64,000 bases of DNA, from the NCBI GenBank assembly GCA_933207985.1, contig OW240920.1, positions 126,914,180 through 126,978,179 of the forward strand, read 5' to 3'. A model generated the notes under the pieces. The model made no database searches. It saw only the letters and a program-made list of their open reading frames with translations, and was not told where the DNA came from. Of this stretch, positions 22,101 to 30,386 are shown in pieces. Numbering within the stretch: the stretch's first letter is position 1; every line of letters begins with the position of its first letter. The stretch is from Pelobates cultripes (taxonomy: Eukaryota; Chordata; Amphibia; Anura; Pelobatidae). Made by a program: the position numbers and the translations under genes.

Positions 22101-25100
22101 GAAACAGATCATAGTAAACAAACGTAATTACGTTCCATAAACAAGTAAGCAGAAATATAGATCAGAGTGTTGCAGTGGGTGTAATCTACAGAAATTGCTA
22201 AGGTATTTGACAGTTAAACACAAAAGGTTATTGTATAAACAAAAATAAAACTTTAAGTGGTCAATTAATTTTTTTGTTTTGTTTACATTTTCCTTTCCGT
22301 ATGCCTCCTGCATCTTGTGCACCACTCCACCCCTTGCCACTTGCTTTTATTTATATTTATTATCTTTTCTTCTTCTTTTCTTCCTCACACTGGATCTTAA
22401 CACTTTGACGACGTTCGTTTGTCAGTACAGCCTAACTAAAGTGATCTGTAATGCTGTTCAGGTGTACTGATACATCCTGCAGTTTTGGTGTGAGCAGGGT
22501 TGGATCCCTGCGCACACCAAGGAGTCCCAGGTACACTGATACCCGGGGCTCTCCTCTGTCAGCTGCAGCCATTTTTAGTGGCCCCAGACTTTTTGATTAA
22601 CTGCATGCAGCTTCAAGCAGCTTTTTCAATAGGCATTTAAATGCCTATTAAGGAATTTAACTCTGCTCATACCAGTAGACCCAAGTTTGACTGGATACCT
22701 GGAGCTCCCCTCTGTCAGCTAGGGCTATTTTTAGTGGCCCCAGAATTACAGATGAGCTCTATGCAGCACGGACTTCCTTTAACTCTATTCAGAATATTGC
22801 AGCTAAGTGATTGTGCTCTCCCACTGTATTTCTGGGCAGAGCCAGACTAGCCCACCAGTGCGCAGCCACCTAGTGTGTACTGGCCCACGAGTTGCACGGC
22901 GAAATTACACAGTAACTGGCAGGAGGGGATGCACTCCCCTCCTGCCGGTCACAGAGTGTAGCGTGGCCAAGCAGGCAGACCACGGTAGAGGAGCTTCTGT
23001 TCCCCTACCCAGTCTGACAGGAAGTGCTCACCGGGAGCACATGACCGCTTCCTGTCAGACCGGGTAGGGGAACAGAAACTCCTCTAGTGCGGTCTGCCTG
23101 CTCGGCCAAGCTACAGCAAGGTACAGGGAGGGGGATTATAATCGGACACGTGGGGAGGGGGGGACTTTAATCTATAATGGGACACATGGGGGCTGGGGAG
23201 GGGGCTATAATGGGACACATGGGGATATAATGGGACATATAGGGACTGGGAAGGGGCTATAATGGGACACATGGGTGCTGGGAGGGCTCTAGGGACACAT
23301 GGGGACTGGGGAAGGGGCTATAATGGGACACATGGGGGCTGGGGGGCTATAATGGGACACAGGGGATGGGGGGCTATAGGGACACATGAAGGGCTGGAAG
23401 GGGGTTCATCCCATGGAGGGATAAGAGAGCTAATAGGACACCTGGAGGGCTGGGGGGGGTTAATGTGGCACATGGGGGGGCTACTGAGACACATGGGAGG
23501 GCTACTGAGGCACATACAAGACTGGGAGGGAGCTAATGGGACAAATGGGGGGCTAATGAGATACATGGAAGAGCTGGGGGACTAATGAGACACCTGGGAG
23601 GGCCAATAAGACACATGGAGGATCTGGGGGTTAATGAGACATATGGAGGGGCAGGGGAGTAAAAAGACACACGGAGAGTCTGTGGAGAAAAAAACAACAC
23701 AGAGGGGTCTGGAGAGAAAGAGACAGAGGGGCTGAGAAAGACAAACAAAAGACACACAGAGGGTTGGGGAAGGGGAGAATGAAACACACATAGGAGCTGT
23801 GGGGAAAGAGACACACAGAGGTGCTGTGGCCTGGGAAAGATACTCACAGAAGGGCTGGGGAAGAGGAGAAAGAGACAAAAGGGGCTTGGGGGAGAAAGAC
23901 ACAAACAAAATGCATCTTCACTTATGTCTCCTGCTCTCCCAGTAATTTAGAGTTGCCTGGTGAGAGAGAGACTTCATATTAAAAGGACACTATCGTCACC
24001 ATAACTTCTATAGTTGAATGTAGTGGTTATGGTGTCTATATTCTGCCCCTGTAGGCTGAGCACTGTAAATGCTACCTTTTCAGAGAAAAGACCGTGTTTA
24101 CATTGCTGCCGAGGAACATCTCTAGTCACAGTTGCTCAGACGGTAACTAGAGCTACTTTCTAGTCCAGTGCTGCACGGTGTGCAGCACCTATGTTGAGCA
24201 TCTCCACTCTCTAAATGGAGGTGCTGAACACTCCCCATAGTGATGTATTGGTGTAATGCATCTCTATGAGAAGATGCTGATTGGTGCGATGAAGCGCAGC
24301 AATTTGCCACACTTGCACAATAGCCTCCCAATGCTTTCCTATGGGAATTAAATTGGCGTTGACTGAGATCATCCAGTTGTCAGCCAAAGTGAAGAGCACA
24401 CTCTTGTTACTTCAAAATTAGGTAGTTGGACTGAAACATCGATTTTATGCAAATGGACGTCTGCCTACAACAAATCCGCTCTTTTGTTTATTTTGAAGCG
24501 CTATAAGTGCTTTCTTTCACGTTTGAGTGATAGTTTTAATTTTTTAAGGTTTTTTTCCCTCACTTCCATATCTGTACACTATGCTGGCACGATACATTAT
24601 GGGGCTGGTATAGAATTTTTTTTCCAGGGCTGCTTTTCATCCCCAGTCCGGCCCTGTTTCTGGGCTGCAGGCCTGTGAATGGAAACCACCCCAGAGTCTG
24701 AATAGAACCTGGCAGGTTCTTCCTGCCTTTTCCCAAGCTGGTTGTGATCAGTGCTGGGCAGCTGGCAAAGACCAGTTCTGATTACAATGTAATCGTCCGG
24801 GATTCACGGTCCATTCATAATTCTATAGCATGTAATTACAAAAACAGTCAGTAGATGGCGGTCACAGACCACTTTTTTTTTTTTTACACTGTTTTAAAAA
24901 CTCATGTTTATATCAGAATTGATATTATCAGAAGGTTTTCTTGGGGTTAGGTTTAGTGGTGGAGTTGAGGTTAGATGTAAGGGTATGGTTAGATTTAGTT
25001 AGGCTTAAGGGACACTAGGGCTAGGGACCCAGACCACTTCATATCATTGAAGTTGTCTGTGTGCAGTGTCCCTGTTCCCTTAACCCTGCAATGTGTGACT

Positions 25101-28100
25101 GTATTTTCATGGAGCTTAATTCTATTTTGTGTTCTTTTTCTTTAGTTACACTGAAATTATAAAAAATATTATACGCAAAAATGTGAAAAAATGCTTAGCA
25201 TTTTAATCAAACTTCGTGCTGTATTAGGTATCCATATAGGATACAAACCAATATATAATGTAACATTTACAAGCGAATAAATAATATGTAACGGCGCACT
25301 TAGAAGGAACTCTTAAATTACAGTGGATCAAGCACATCGCACAAATTCTCAGTTTTGCTTTGGTTCAGAACTTGGTCAGTTACCTCTGTCCTTAAAGGGT
25401 TAATGTCTGGGTTCAGACACTTTGTTTTCCTCTGCCTGTGATGTTGGCTTTTTGCCCTTTTGTGGGATCAATTTTAATGATGGATTGTGGATAAATTTGA
25501 TTGGTAACTGAAACAAAACCTGCATTCCTGGCACTATAGCTCCCTCTGCTTCCCCCCTCCCTAGTGCCTCCCTACCCAAGTCAGTGATTATTTACCTTTA
25601 TCCTATATTTGCCGATGTCACTCAGTGCTGGGTCGCGGCTCCCCCTCCTCATTCGTCCCGCGATGAGCGGACACTAATGCGTATGCGTGGCAAATGCTGT
25701 GCGCTCATTAGACCTCACCATAAGAATGCATTAAATAAATGCTTTCCTCTGGAGAAAAATCAGATGCTGAATGTCCTCATGCAGAGCGTCCGTTTCGATC
25801 CAGGAAGCGCCTCCAGTGGCTGCCTGGGAGACAGCTACTGGAAGCAGACTTAGTGCTGCAGTATAAGCATTGCAGTTTCTCTGGAACTAAGTGCATGAGG
25901 GACACTGCACCCATTGAGCTGAACTGGTCTGGGTGCCTATAGTGTCCCTTTAACTTTCGCACAATTTTTGTCAGTTTGACTGCTAAACATAAGGAAAAGT
26001 AGTCCATGTTTTTAAAAAAAAGCTACAGTACTCACAAATAAATAGAGATTCAGACACAGGGAGCTGCATAAAAGCAGATTAGATAGTTTATTTTGGTGAC
26101 AGATGGACCTTAAGAGAGGGATGTACACGTGAATATTATTTATATATATATCTCTATCATAAACATATCTTGTTCTAACACATACCTATTGTTGTAAACA
26201 GTGAGTGAAGAATACTTTGAAGAAAAAATCACCCGAACGGTTGGATATCCACAAACATTTCAGAGAGTAAGCAAAAACCAATTTAACAAACCTATAATAA
26301 ATTATTACTTATTTGATTAACAAAAAGGGAAATAATTGATATGCAGCATGCCATCCTACAGTTTGGAATCAGTAGAACAGCCCCTATTTGGTGCTCATGT
26401 CCCTCCATCCTGGGTTTATTGCCCGGTGTTTCCATACCTTTAATGTGTCACATTTGGTGGGACAGTACCTATTTTGGAACTAAATCCCACAGTCCCCCAT
26501 TCTATCCCTATCCCGCCATGTATAACTCCAATAATACTCACTGTAATGCAGGCTTCCCCAAACTCCGGCCCTCCAGATGTTGCTTAACTACAACTCCCAT
26601 GATTCTATGAATGAAATAGGCTGAGAATCATGGGAGTTGTAGTTCAGCAATATCTGGAGGGCCGGAGTTTGGGGAAGCCTGCTGTAATGTGTCTTTTAAC
26701 TACAAGAAATGTTTCAGTCTGTGTAAATAGGATACATTGTTCTTGTTCAAAATTAAATTTTCGTTGCATAAATTGTTATTAACAAGTCACCTAAATTTTC
26801 TCCGAACAGCCCCGCCCCTGCCCACATCACTACTCACACCCCTAACATTAAAGAGAACGGACCATAGTCAGTGTAACACAAGCATAACCTGAGCTCAGAG
26901 CATTCAGCCCCTGAGAGAGCTAGTCAGAATGTTTTCTGTGTGCTGCCTGCCATTCTAACACAACTCATTTTTTGTCCTTTTCTTGTTGCATCATGGCACT
27001 TGCTCTTTTGACTTGCCCCACGCACAGTCCTGCATTCATACCTCTCAATGTTGGGAAGTACACCCTACAAATATACACCTCCCATCACTGGCAGGTATGA
27101 AAACCACAATGGTTATGTTTAGGGCAAGCAAGGGTTGTTCCAGTGCTTCCTGAGCATCTCTGGAAGATGAAGTTGCAATCACCAGGAAGTGCTGCGGAAA
27201 TAAGCATGCTTCATACTTACCCCACCTCCTCTGTAAGCTTGTTTGAGCTGGATCCTCAGCTACCTATTATTCCTGTTACATTTTGTTATTGTCTCATTTG
27301 GAAAATTCCCCTTTTATTGTAAAGCGCTATGGAATAAGCTGGCGCTATATAAATACCAATAATAATAATAATACTTGCATCTTTTACACTCCTCCTGTTG
27401 TTTCCCTTTTTAAAGTGACCCAGTAGGCACTGAAACTGCTTCATCTCATTGAAGTGCTTATAGTTTCTGGAGTTCCCTGACCCCGTGCTATAATTTAGCA
27501 TTCGATCTCACCCATTGCTGCTCAGGTTACAGTTTGACTTGTAATTTAATGCATATTACATTACATTTTATAAACAGATGAAATTGTAGACCATTATTTA
27601 AGATTGTACCTCTTGTTTTATTTATTTTTAGAAATCTGAATTTTCTACAGAGCGGTAAGTCCATTTGGCTTCAAGGACAACTGTCATATTTTCACTCTGT
27701 TTTATAAACTCTGTTTTTTTTTCACTCTGTTTTTATTACACTTAATAAATATGTGTGTTTTTTTTGTGCATGTTAAGTGACCAATTGCTGCTCAGTCTGA
27801 CTTGTCTGCTGCTGCGATATGGCTGTATGCGAACCTGCAGCAGGTTTTGTTTAAATAGAAGTAAATAAAGTATTCAAAATAGGCATCTCCTCAAAACATT
27901 TAAATTCTGTTTATACGCAGTCTTTAAGTTTATAAAATGTGTTATTGGCTGTTAAAATAAAGTTTTTATGTTCCGCAGAGATTACTACAAGGGAAACGCA
28001 TACCAGAATATATCCCAGACACGTCAGTCTTTAGGAACGTCACAGCGAGTGGAGGCACGAAAGCCTATTCGTGAAAAAAAGAACAAAGAGTCTTTCAGGT

Positions 28101-28219
28101 CACGCTACATCCCGCTCTGGTTACAGCTCTTCCTATTAATACTCCTTATCGGTGCCTTGGCCTATCTGTACTACGTAAAGCACGCTGAGGAGAATCCATT
28201 CAAGACATTAGGCAACTAA
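14971..28219 (+). CDS. emd: Emerin, LEM-domain inner nuclear membrane protein (complete CDS, six coding exons)
   Basis: Joining 14971-15052, 19260-19334, 21289-21336, 26202-26266, 27632-27654 and 27979-28219 gives 534 nt, i.e. 177 residues plus TAA, with every junction in frame and GT-AG. Residues 1-45 are the LEM domain (LHKYNISHGPIVGSTRSLYE), which binds the chromatin protein BAF. Residues 46-140 are the acidic, Tyr-rich then basic nucleoplasmic region, including EEYFEEKITRTVGYPQ, which aligns with a human emerin stretch. Residues about 142-164 form one membrane anchor (PLWLQLFLLILLIGALAYLY), followed by a short lumenal tail with ENPF. Family knowledge: emerin is a tail-anchored protein that links lamins and BAF to the envelope, and human EMD loss causes Emery-Dreifuss dystrophy. 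Human emerin is 254 residues; the shortening here lies in the middle region. An acceptor 10 nt before the ATG suggests an upstream noncoding exon. Confidence 0.95.
15279..15600. mobile_element. Member of a CATACCTCCCAA-ended repeat family (emd intron 1)
   Basis: Starts CATACCTCCCAACATTTC and shares AACAATGTATCTTATTTACA, AAACACACTTATTATGG and AGACACATTACTGGGAG with copies at 26355-27080, 48150-48485, 49594-50020 and 63581-63920. The right end is truncated. Confidence 0.7.
15751..16079. mobile_element. T2-like MITE (emd intron 1)
   Basis: Starts TTAAAGGGACACTTTAGTG and ends CTCTAGTGTCCCTTTAA. The outer ends and the TTAA duplication are intact. Confidence 0.88.
16860..17117. mobile_element. Two LINE 3' tails in opposite orientations (emd intron 1)
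   Basis: 16864-16902 is an (ATT)n tract joined to GGTATTTATAAAGTGCC, the reverse complement of an L2-like tail. 17069-17117 (TGTAAAGTGCTGCAGAATAA, then GTTGGCGCTCTATCAATACC and AATAATAAT) is the same kind of tail in the + direction. Compare the complete tail at 46560-46705. Confidence 0.7.
17249..17408. mobile_element. Short T2-like MITE (emd intron 1)
   Basis: TTAAAGGAATTC at the left and TGCCTCTTTAA at the right. The middle holds a tandem duplication of an AGCACTATAACCAC hairpin unit. Confidence 0.6.
17410..19259. repeat. AT-rich end of emd intron 1 with microsatellites
   Basis: Includes T-runs at about 17691 and 17872-17890, a perfect (AT)n at 18381-18412 and (GT)n at 19089-19121. 18420-18960 is GC-richer and looks like unique or old repeat sequence; no exon recognised. 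Confidence 0.7.
19260..19334 (+). CDS. emd: emd coding exon 2
   Basis: Acceptor TTTTTTTAG ends at 19259 and donor GTAAGT starts at 19335. It completes Gly28 and codes STRSLYEKKLYECEH..., the second LEM helix with the family-typical LYEKK. Intron 1 is about 4.2 kb. Confidence 0.95.
19436..20353 (-). other. Unrecognised minus-strand open frames inside emd intron 2
   Basis: Two minus-strand frames, 19985-20353 (122 codons) and 19436-19777 (113 codons), lie in the same order as a gene would read, with ordinary amino-acid composition (for example DLPEAEQYLQTLGVYMVLEA and HIWIREDLPEDLFCC). I do not recognise the family. They could be a decayed transposon or retrocopy, or chance. No splice sites or motifs support a live gene. 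Confidence 0.3.
20354..21288. other. End of emd intron 2, no feature recognised
   Basis: Ordinary AT-rich sequence. A TTTATTCACTAAACTGG motif near 21012 matches a widespread short repeat also seen near 29000 and 49335. Confidence 0.4.
21289..21336 (+). CDS. emd: emd coding exon 3, 48 nt
   Basis: Acceptor CTTACCAG, donor GTAAGC. In the frame set by exon 2 it codes ASHDHELQYRDFENDN, acidic and aromatic like the linker after the LEM domain. Phase 1 at both ends, so it could be skipped without a frameshift. Confidence 0.85.
21337..22828. other. First part of emd intron 3
   Basis: T-run and G-runs (about 21601-21612 and 21642-21650), then unique-looking sequence around the 80-bp MITE. 22545-22600 and 22700-22750 hold two diverged copies of a CTCTGTCAGCT...TTTTTAGTGGCCCCAGA block, a duplicated repeat unit of unknown family. 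Confidence 0.5.
21875..21954. mobile_element. 80-bp palindromic TTAA MITE, copy 1
   Basis: Starts TTAACCCCTTAAGGACC and ends GTCCTTAAGGGGTTAA (16-bp inverted ends), with an inner ATGACATGTCACACATGTCA palindrome. Near-identical copies at 48011-48090 and, slightly deleted, 40776-40851. Confidence 0.9.
22837..24656. mobile_element. hAT-type nonautonomous element, 1.82 kb, with perfect 8-bp target duplication
   Basis: Left end CAGAGCCAGACTAGCCCACC and right end CCCCAGTCCGGCCCTG are inverted repeats. TTTCTGGG flanks both sides (22829-22836 and 24657-24664), the 8-bp duplication expected of hAT transposition. Inside are a GC-rich palindrome (about 22950-23110), a G-rich minisatellite (23110-23920) and a partial T2-like MITE (about 23980-24400). 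No transposase is encoded. It lies in emd intron 3. Confidence 0.88.
23110..23920. repeat. G-rich minisatellite inside the hAT element
   Basis: Irregular units like GGGACACATGGGGGCTGGGG followed by GGCTATAAT in the first half, changing to GAGACACATGGAGG / AAAGACACAC types. Many GGG and GGGG runs could form G-quadruplexes on the + strand. Pro/Ser-rich minus-strand frames over it are repeat artefacts. Confidence 0.85.
24665..25520. other. emd intron 3, sparse repeat fragments
   Basis: A T-run at 24872-24883. A truncated T2-type end (GACCCAGACCACTTC...GTCCCTGTTCCCTTAACCC) at about 25015-25090. Nothing coding recognised. Confidence 0.5.
25520..25952. mobile_element. T2-like MITE, left end eroded (emd intron 3)
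   Basis: Right end GGGTGCCTATAGTGTCCCTTTAA at 25930-25952. The left side (GGCACTATAGCTCCCTCTGC) lacks the terminal TTAAAGG. Internal CGCGATGAG and ATGCGTATGCGTGG blocks are shared with 37678-38306. Confidence 0.65.
26202..26266 (+). CDS. emd: emd coding exon 4
   Basis: Acceptor TTGTAAACAG (weak pyrimidine tract), donor AGA|GTAAGC. Codes VSEEYFEEKITRTVGYPQTF and two more residues. The EEYFEEKITRT block aligns with a YFTTRTYGEP-like stretch in human emerin, which supports the exon despite the weak acceptor. Confidence 0.88.
26355..27080. mobile_element. CATACCTCCCAA-family element, reverse orientation (emd intron 4)
   Basis: Carries the reverse complement of the family core (GTCTGTGTAAATAGGATACA, TTGTTCTTGTTC, then CACCTAAATTTTCTC). 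It is split at 26541 by the small hAT MITE. The right end near 27040-27060 has CATACCTCTCAATGTTGGGA. Confidence 0.65.
26549..26681. mobile_element. 133-bp hAT-type MITE with perfect 8-bp target duplication
   Basis: About 58-bp inverted arms: CAGGCTTCCCCAAACTCCGG at the left and CCGGAGTTTGGGGAAGCCTG at the right. CTGTAATG flanks on both sides (26541-26548 and 26682-26689). It inserted into the element at 26355-27080. Confidence 0.95.
27223..27372 (+). mobile_element. Solo L2-like LINE 3' tail (emd intron 4)
   Basis: CTGTAAGCTTGTTTGAGC, then TGTAAAGCGCTATGGAATAA, GCTGGCGCTATATAAATACC and (AAT)n. It matches the 3' end of the L2-like element at 46555-46705 and is 5'-truncated to about 150 bp. 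Confidence 0.8.
27632..27654 (+). CDS. emd: emd coding exon 5, 23-nt microexon
   Basis: Acceptor TTTATTTTTAG, donor GTAAGT. It codes KSEFSTE and two bases of Arg98. At 23 nt it cannot be skipped without a frameshift. Support comes from perfect splice sites and from the phase linking exons 4 and 6. Confidence 0.8.
27979..28219 (+). CDS. emd: emd last coding exon with membrane anchor and stop
   Basis: Acceptor TTCCGCAG ends at 27978. It codes 79 full residues, from DYYKGNAYQNI through a basic KPIREKKNK segment and the membrane span to ENPFKTLGN, then TAA at 28217-28219. The intron before it is only 324 bp. Confidence 0.95.
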
Positions 28220-29754
28220 GTGGTGCTGGTTTTATCATTATGTCGAGCAACATATAAACAACACTTTTAAAATTGGAGCAATTTTCATAATCTTGTGTTT
28301 TTCAATCGTCAAAGCTTTTTGATCGGAAAAAATTGAGAAATCACCTTGTAAACCAATGGAATGCTCTTGTTGATTTCTCCATGTTTTATTGCCATTGAAT
28401 CAGTCTGTACACAACCCCATTGTGTCTCTTGCTAGTTTCTGGTAATTCCTTGCCCGATCTCTGTAAAGAAGTTGCATAAGTGCATACCATGGGCATTTTT
28501 AATCACTTTGTAGAACCAGTTTAATATGTTAATCATTATGGGTGGATTGTGGGTAGTTAATGCGTGGGTTTTATTTTACGGAACAAGTATATAATGAAAA
28601 TGCAGGTGTTCGCGCATTGGTTTGGAATAATTAAGCAAAGATCAGGTTTGGTGCCAGAAACTCAAAGAACACTGATATTTCTGAAATTCTATTAGGCATG
28701 CAGGGCTCCCAATAATCCTGATTTTGTTCAGATTTTTTAAGTCCTGTTTAGCTTTACCAAATTTGTTCCCTGATGTCCCCAGAAAACTGTCCTCAGGCAG
28801 TACAGCGCAACTTCATCATTAGACGTGCTTGTGCTTTGAATGGGCACAAGATAGTGTAGATTTGGGCCAGACCCACCCATTATCGATGTCGCCCACGAGT
28901 CAAGTCATGTTATTGGTGACACCCTCCTCAGGTCCTGCCCACCCGTCCTGATCTTATACCTCACAATGTTGTATGGGTATAATATAAGTCTGGAGAGCAT
29001 AGGATTTATTCACTAAACCAAGTATTGCAGAGATATTCCAAAAGAATTGAAGTGGGGGGAAATATTGGATATTTTTCCAACTCAATAGTTATAAAATTTG
29101 CAATCCTATTGCTATTTATTTCCGATTCCTGTTTTTGTGACTAAATCACACATTTTTTTACTCTCCTAATTTGTTACCAGAATAATAATGGACTATGAAA
29201 ATGTTATGGATACATTTTGCTAGAAGTAATATTCATGAAAATATCAAATGTAACTTAATCAGGTGTACGGAATCTCATTACTGACAGGTATAGAAATTAC
29301 TCTAGACAAACAGCCATGGCATTGGCTAAGAATGGGATTTTAAGGTTCACAGACTCGTTGGATGTGGTGAAAATCCCTTGCAGACAGCTTAATCCTTGAT
29401 GTGAAATAAAAACACTTTTGAAGTTATTCTTCATGATAACATTTTTATCTCAAGGTTTTAAAACGCTATAATTTAAACTTTTACTGACAGAATCGCACAT
29501 CCATTCATACCCTACATAGGTTTTATTGCCTTTGTCACCTTGTACATTTATTAAAAATATAAAAACTTATTAACCCTTGACTACATTTGACATATCAATA
29601 TGTAATATAAAAATATGTAAACATCAATCATTTAATAAGGAAAGGTTATAAAAAAGTCACATACCAGAGTGTATTAATCTAATTTGTATAGATGCTGTCT
29701 GCATTAATATGCTATGTGATCAAAGCTTCCAGGATTTTTAACCTATTCCCTATA
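28220..29754 (+). other. Presumed emd 3' UTR and downstream flank
   Basis: Unique-looking AT-rich sequence without recognised repeats over the first kilobase, consistent with a transcribed 3' UTR. GGATTTATTCACTAAACC at about 29004 marks the start of a short repeat fragment. Confidence 0.45.
29405..29410 (+). promoter_or_regulatory. Candidate emd polyadenylation signal
   Basis: AATAAA is the first canonical hexamer I found downstream of the emd stop, implying a 3' UTR of about 1.2 kb. No transcript evidence is available, and other signals further down are possible. Confidence 0.3.
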
Positions 29755-30386
29755 TTAAAGGATCGCTATAGGATCAGAAACACAAACTTGTATTCCTGAC
29801 CCTATAGTGTTAACACCACCATCTAGTCCCCCTGGACCCCTCATGCCTCCATAAATATAGTAAAAATCTTACTGTATTCAAGCCTGAAGCTTTAAATCTG
29901 CATGCTGTTAGACTCAGAAAAACAAGCAGTCTTCTGATATGTGGTAGCCTGATCCAATCACAGTGCTTCCCCCGTAGGATTGGCTGAGACTGACAAAGAG
30001 ACAGATCAGGGGCAGAGCCAGCATGATTCAAACACAGCCCTGGCCAATCAGTATCTCCTCATAAAGATGAATTGAATCAATGAATCTCTATGAGGAAAGT
30101 TCAGTGTCTGCATGCAGAGGGAGGAGATAATGAATCACAGGTTGCTGTGCACAGAGCTGCCCTGTGCTCTGCTGGCAGCAGATCATATTATGCCTCCATC
30201 AACTCCGAAGTCCCTCTGGTTCACTCTGAGTGACTGCAATTGGAGGTGTTCCTAGTTTTCAATGTAAACAATGTATTTTCTCAGAAAATACAGTGTTTAC
30301 ATGAGAGAGGCTGCAGGGAGCTATAGTTCTCACCTGAACAACCACATTAAGCTGAAGTTGTTCAGGTGACTATAGTGTCCCTTTAA
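29755..30386. mobile_element. T2-like MITE, 632 bp
   Basis: Starts TTAAAGGATCGCTATAGG and ends GACTATAGTGTCCCTTTAA. The two halves come from different subfamilies: the left has CTGACCCTATAGTGTTAACA, the right has CACATTAAGCTGAAGTTGTT. This suggests a recombinant or chimeric element. Confidence 0.85.

Noticed and set aside
23533..23908. Long minus-strand frames rich in Ser, Phe and Pro near 23.5-23.9 kb
   Set aside because: They translate the G-rich minisatellite of the hAT element at 22837-24656.
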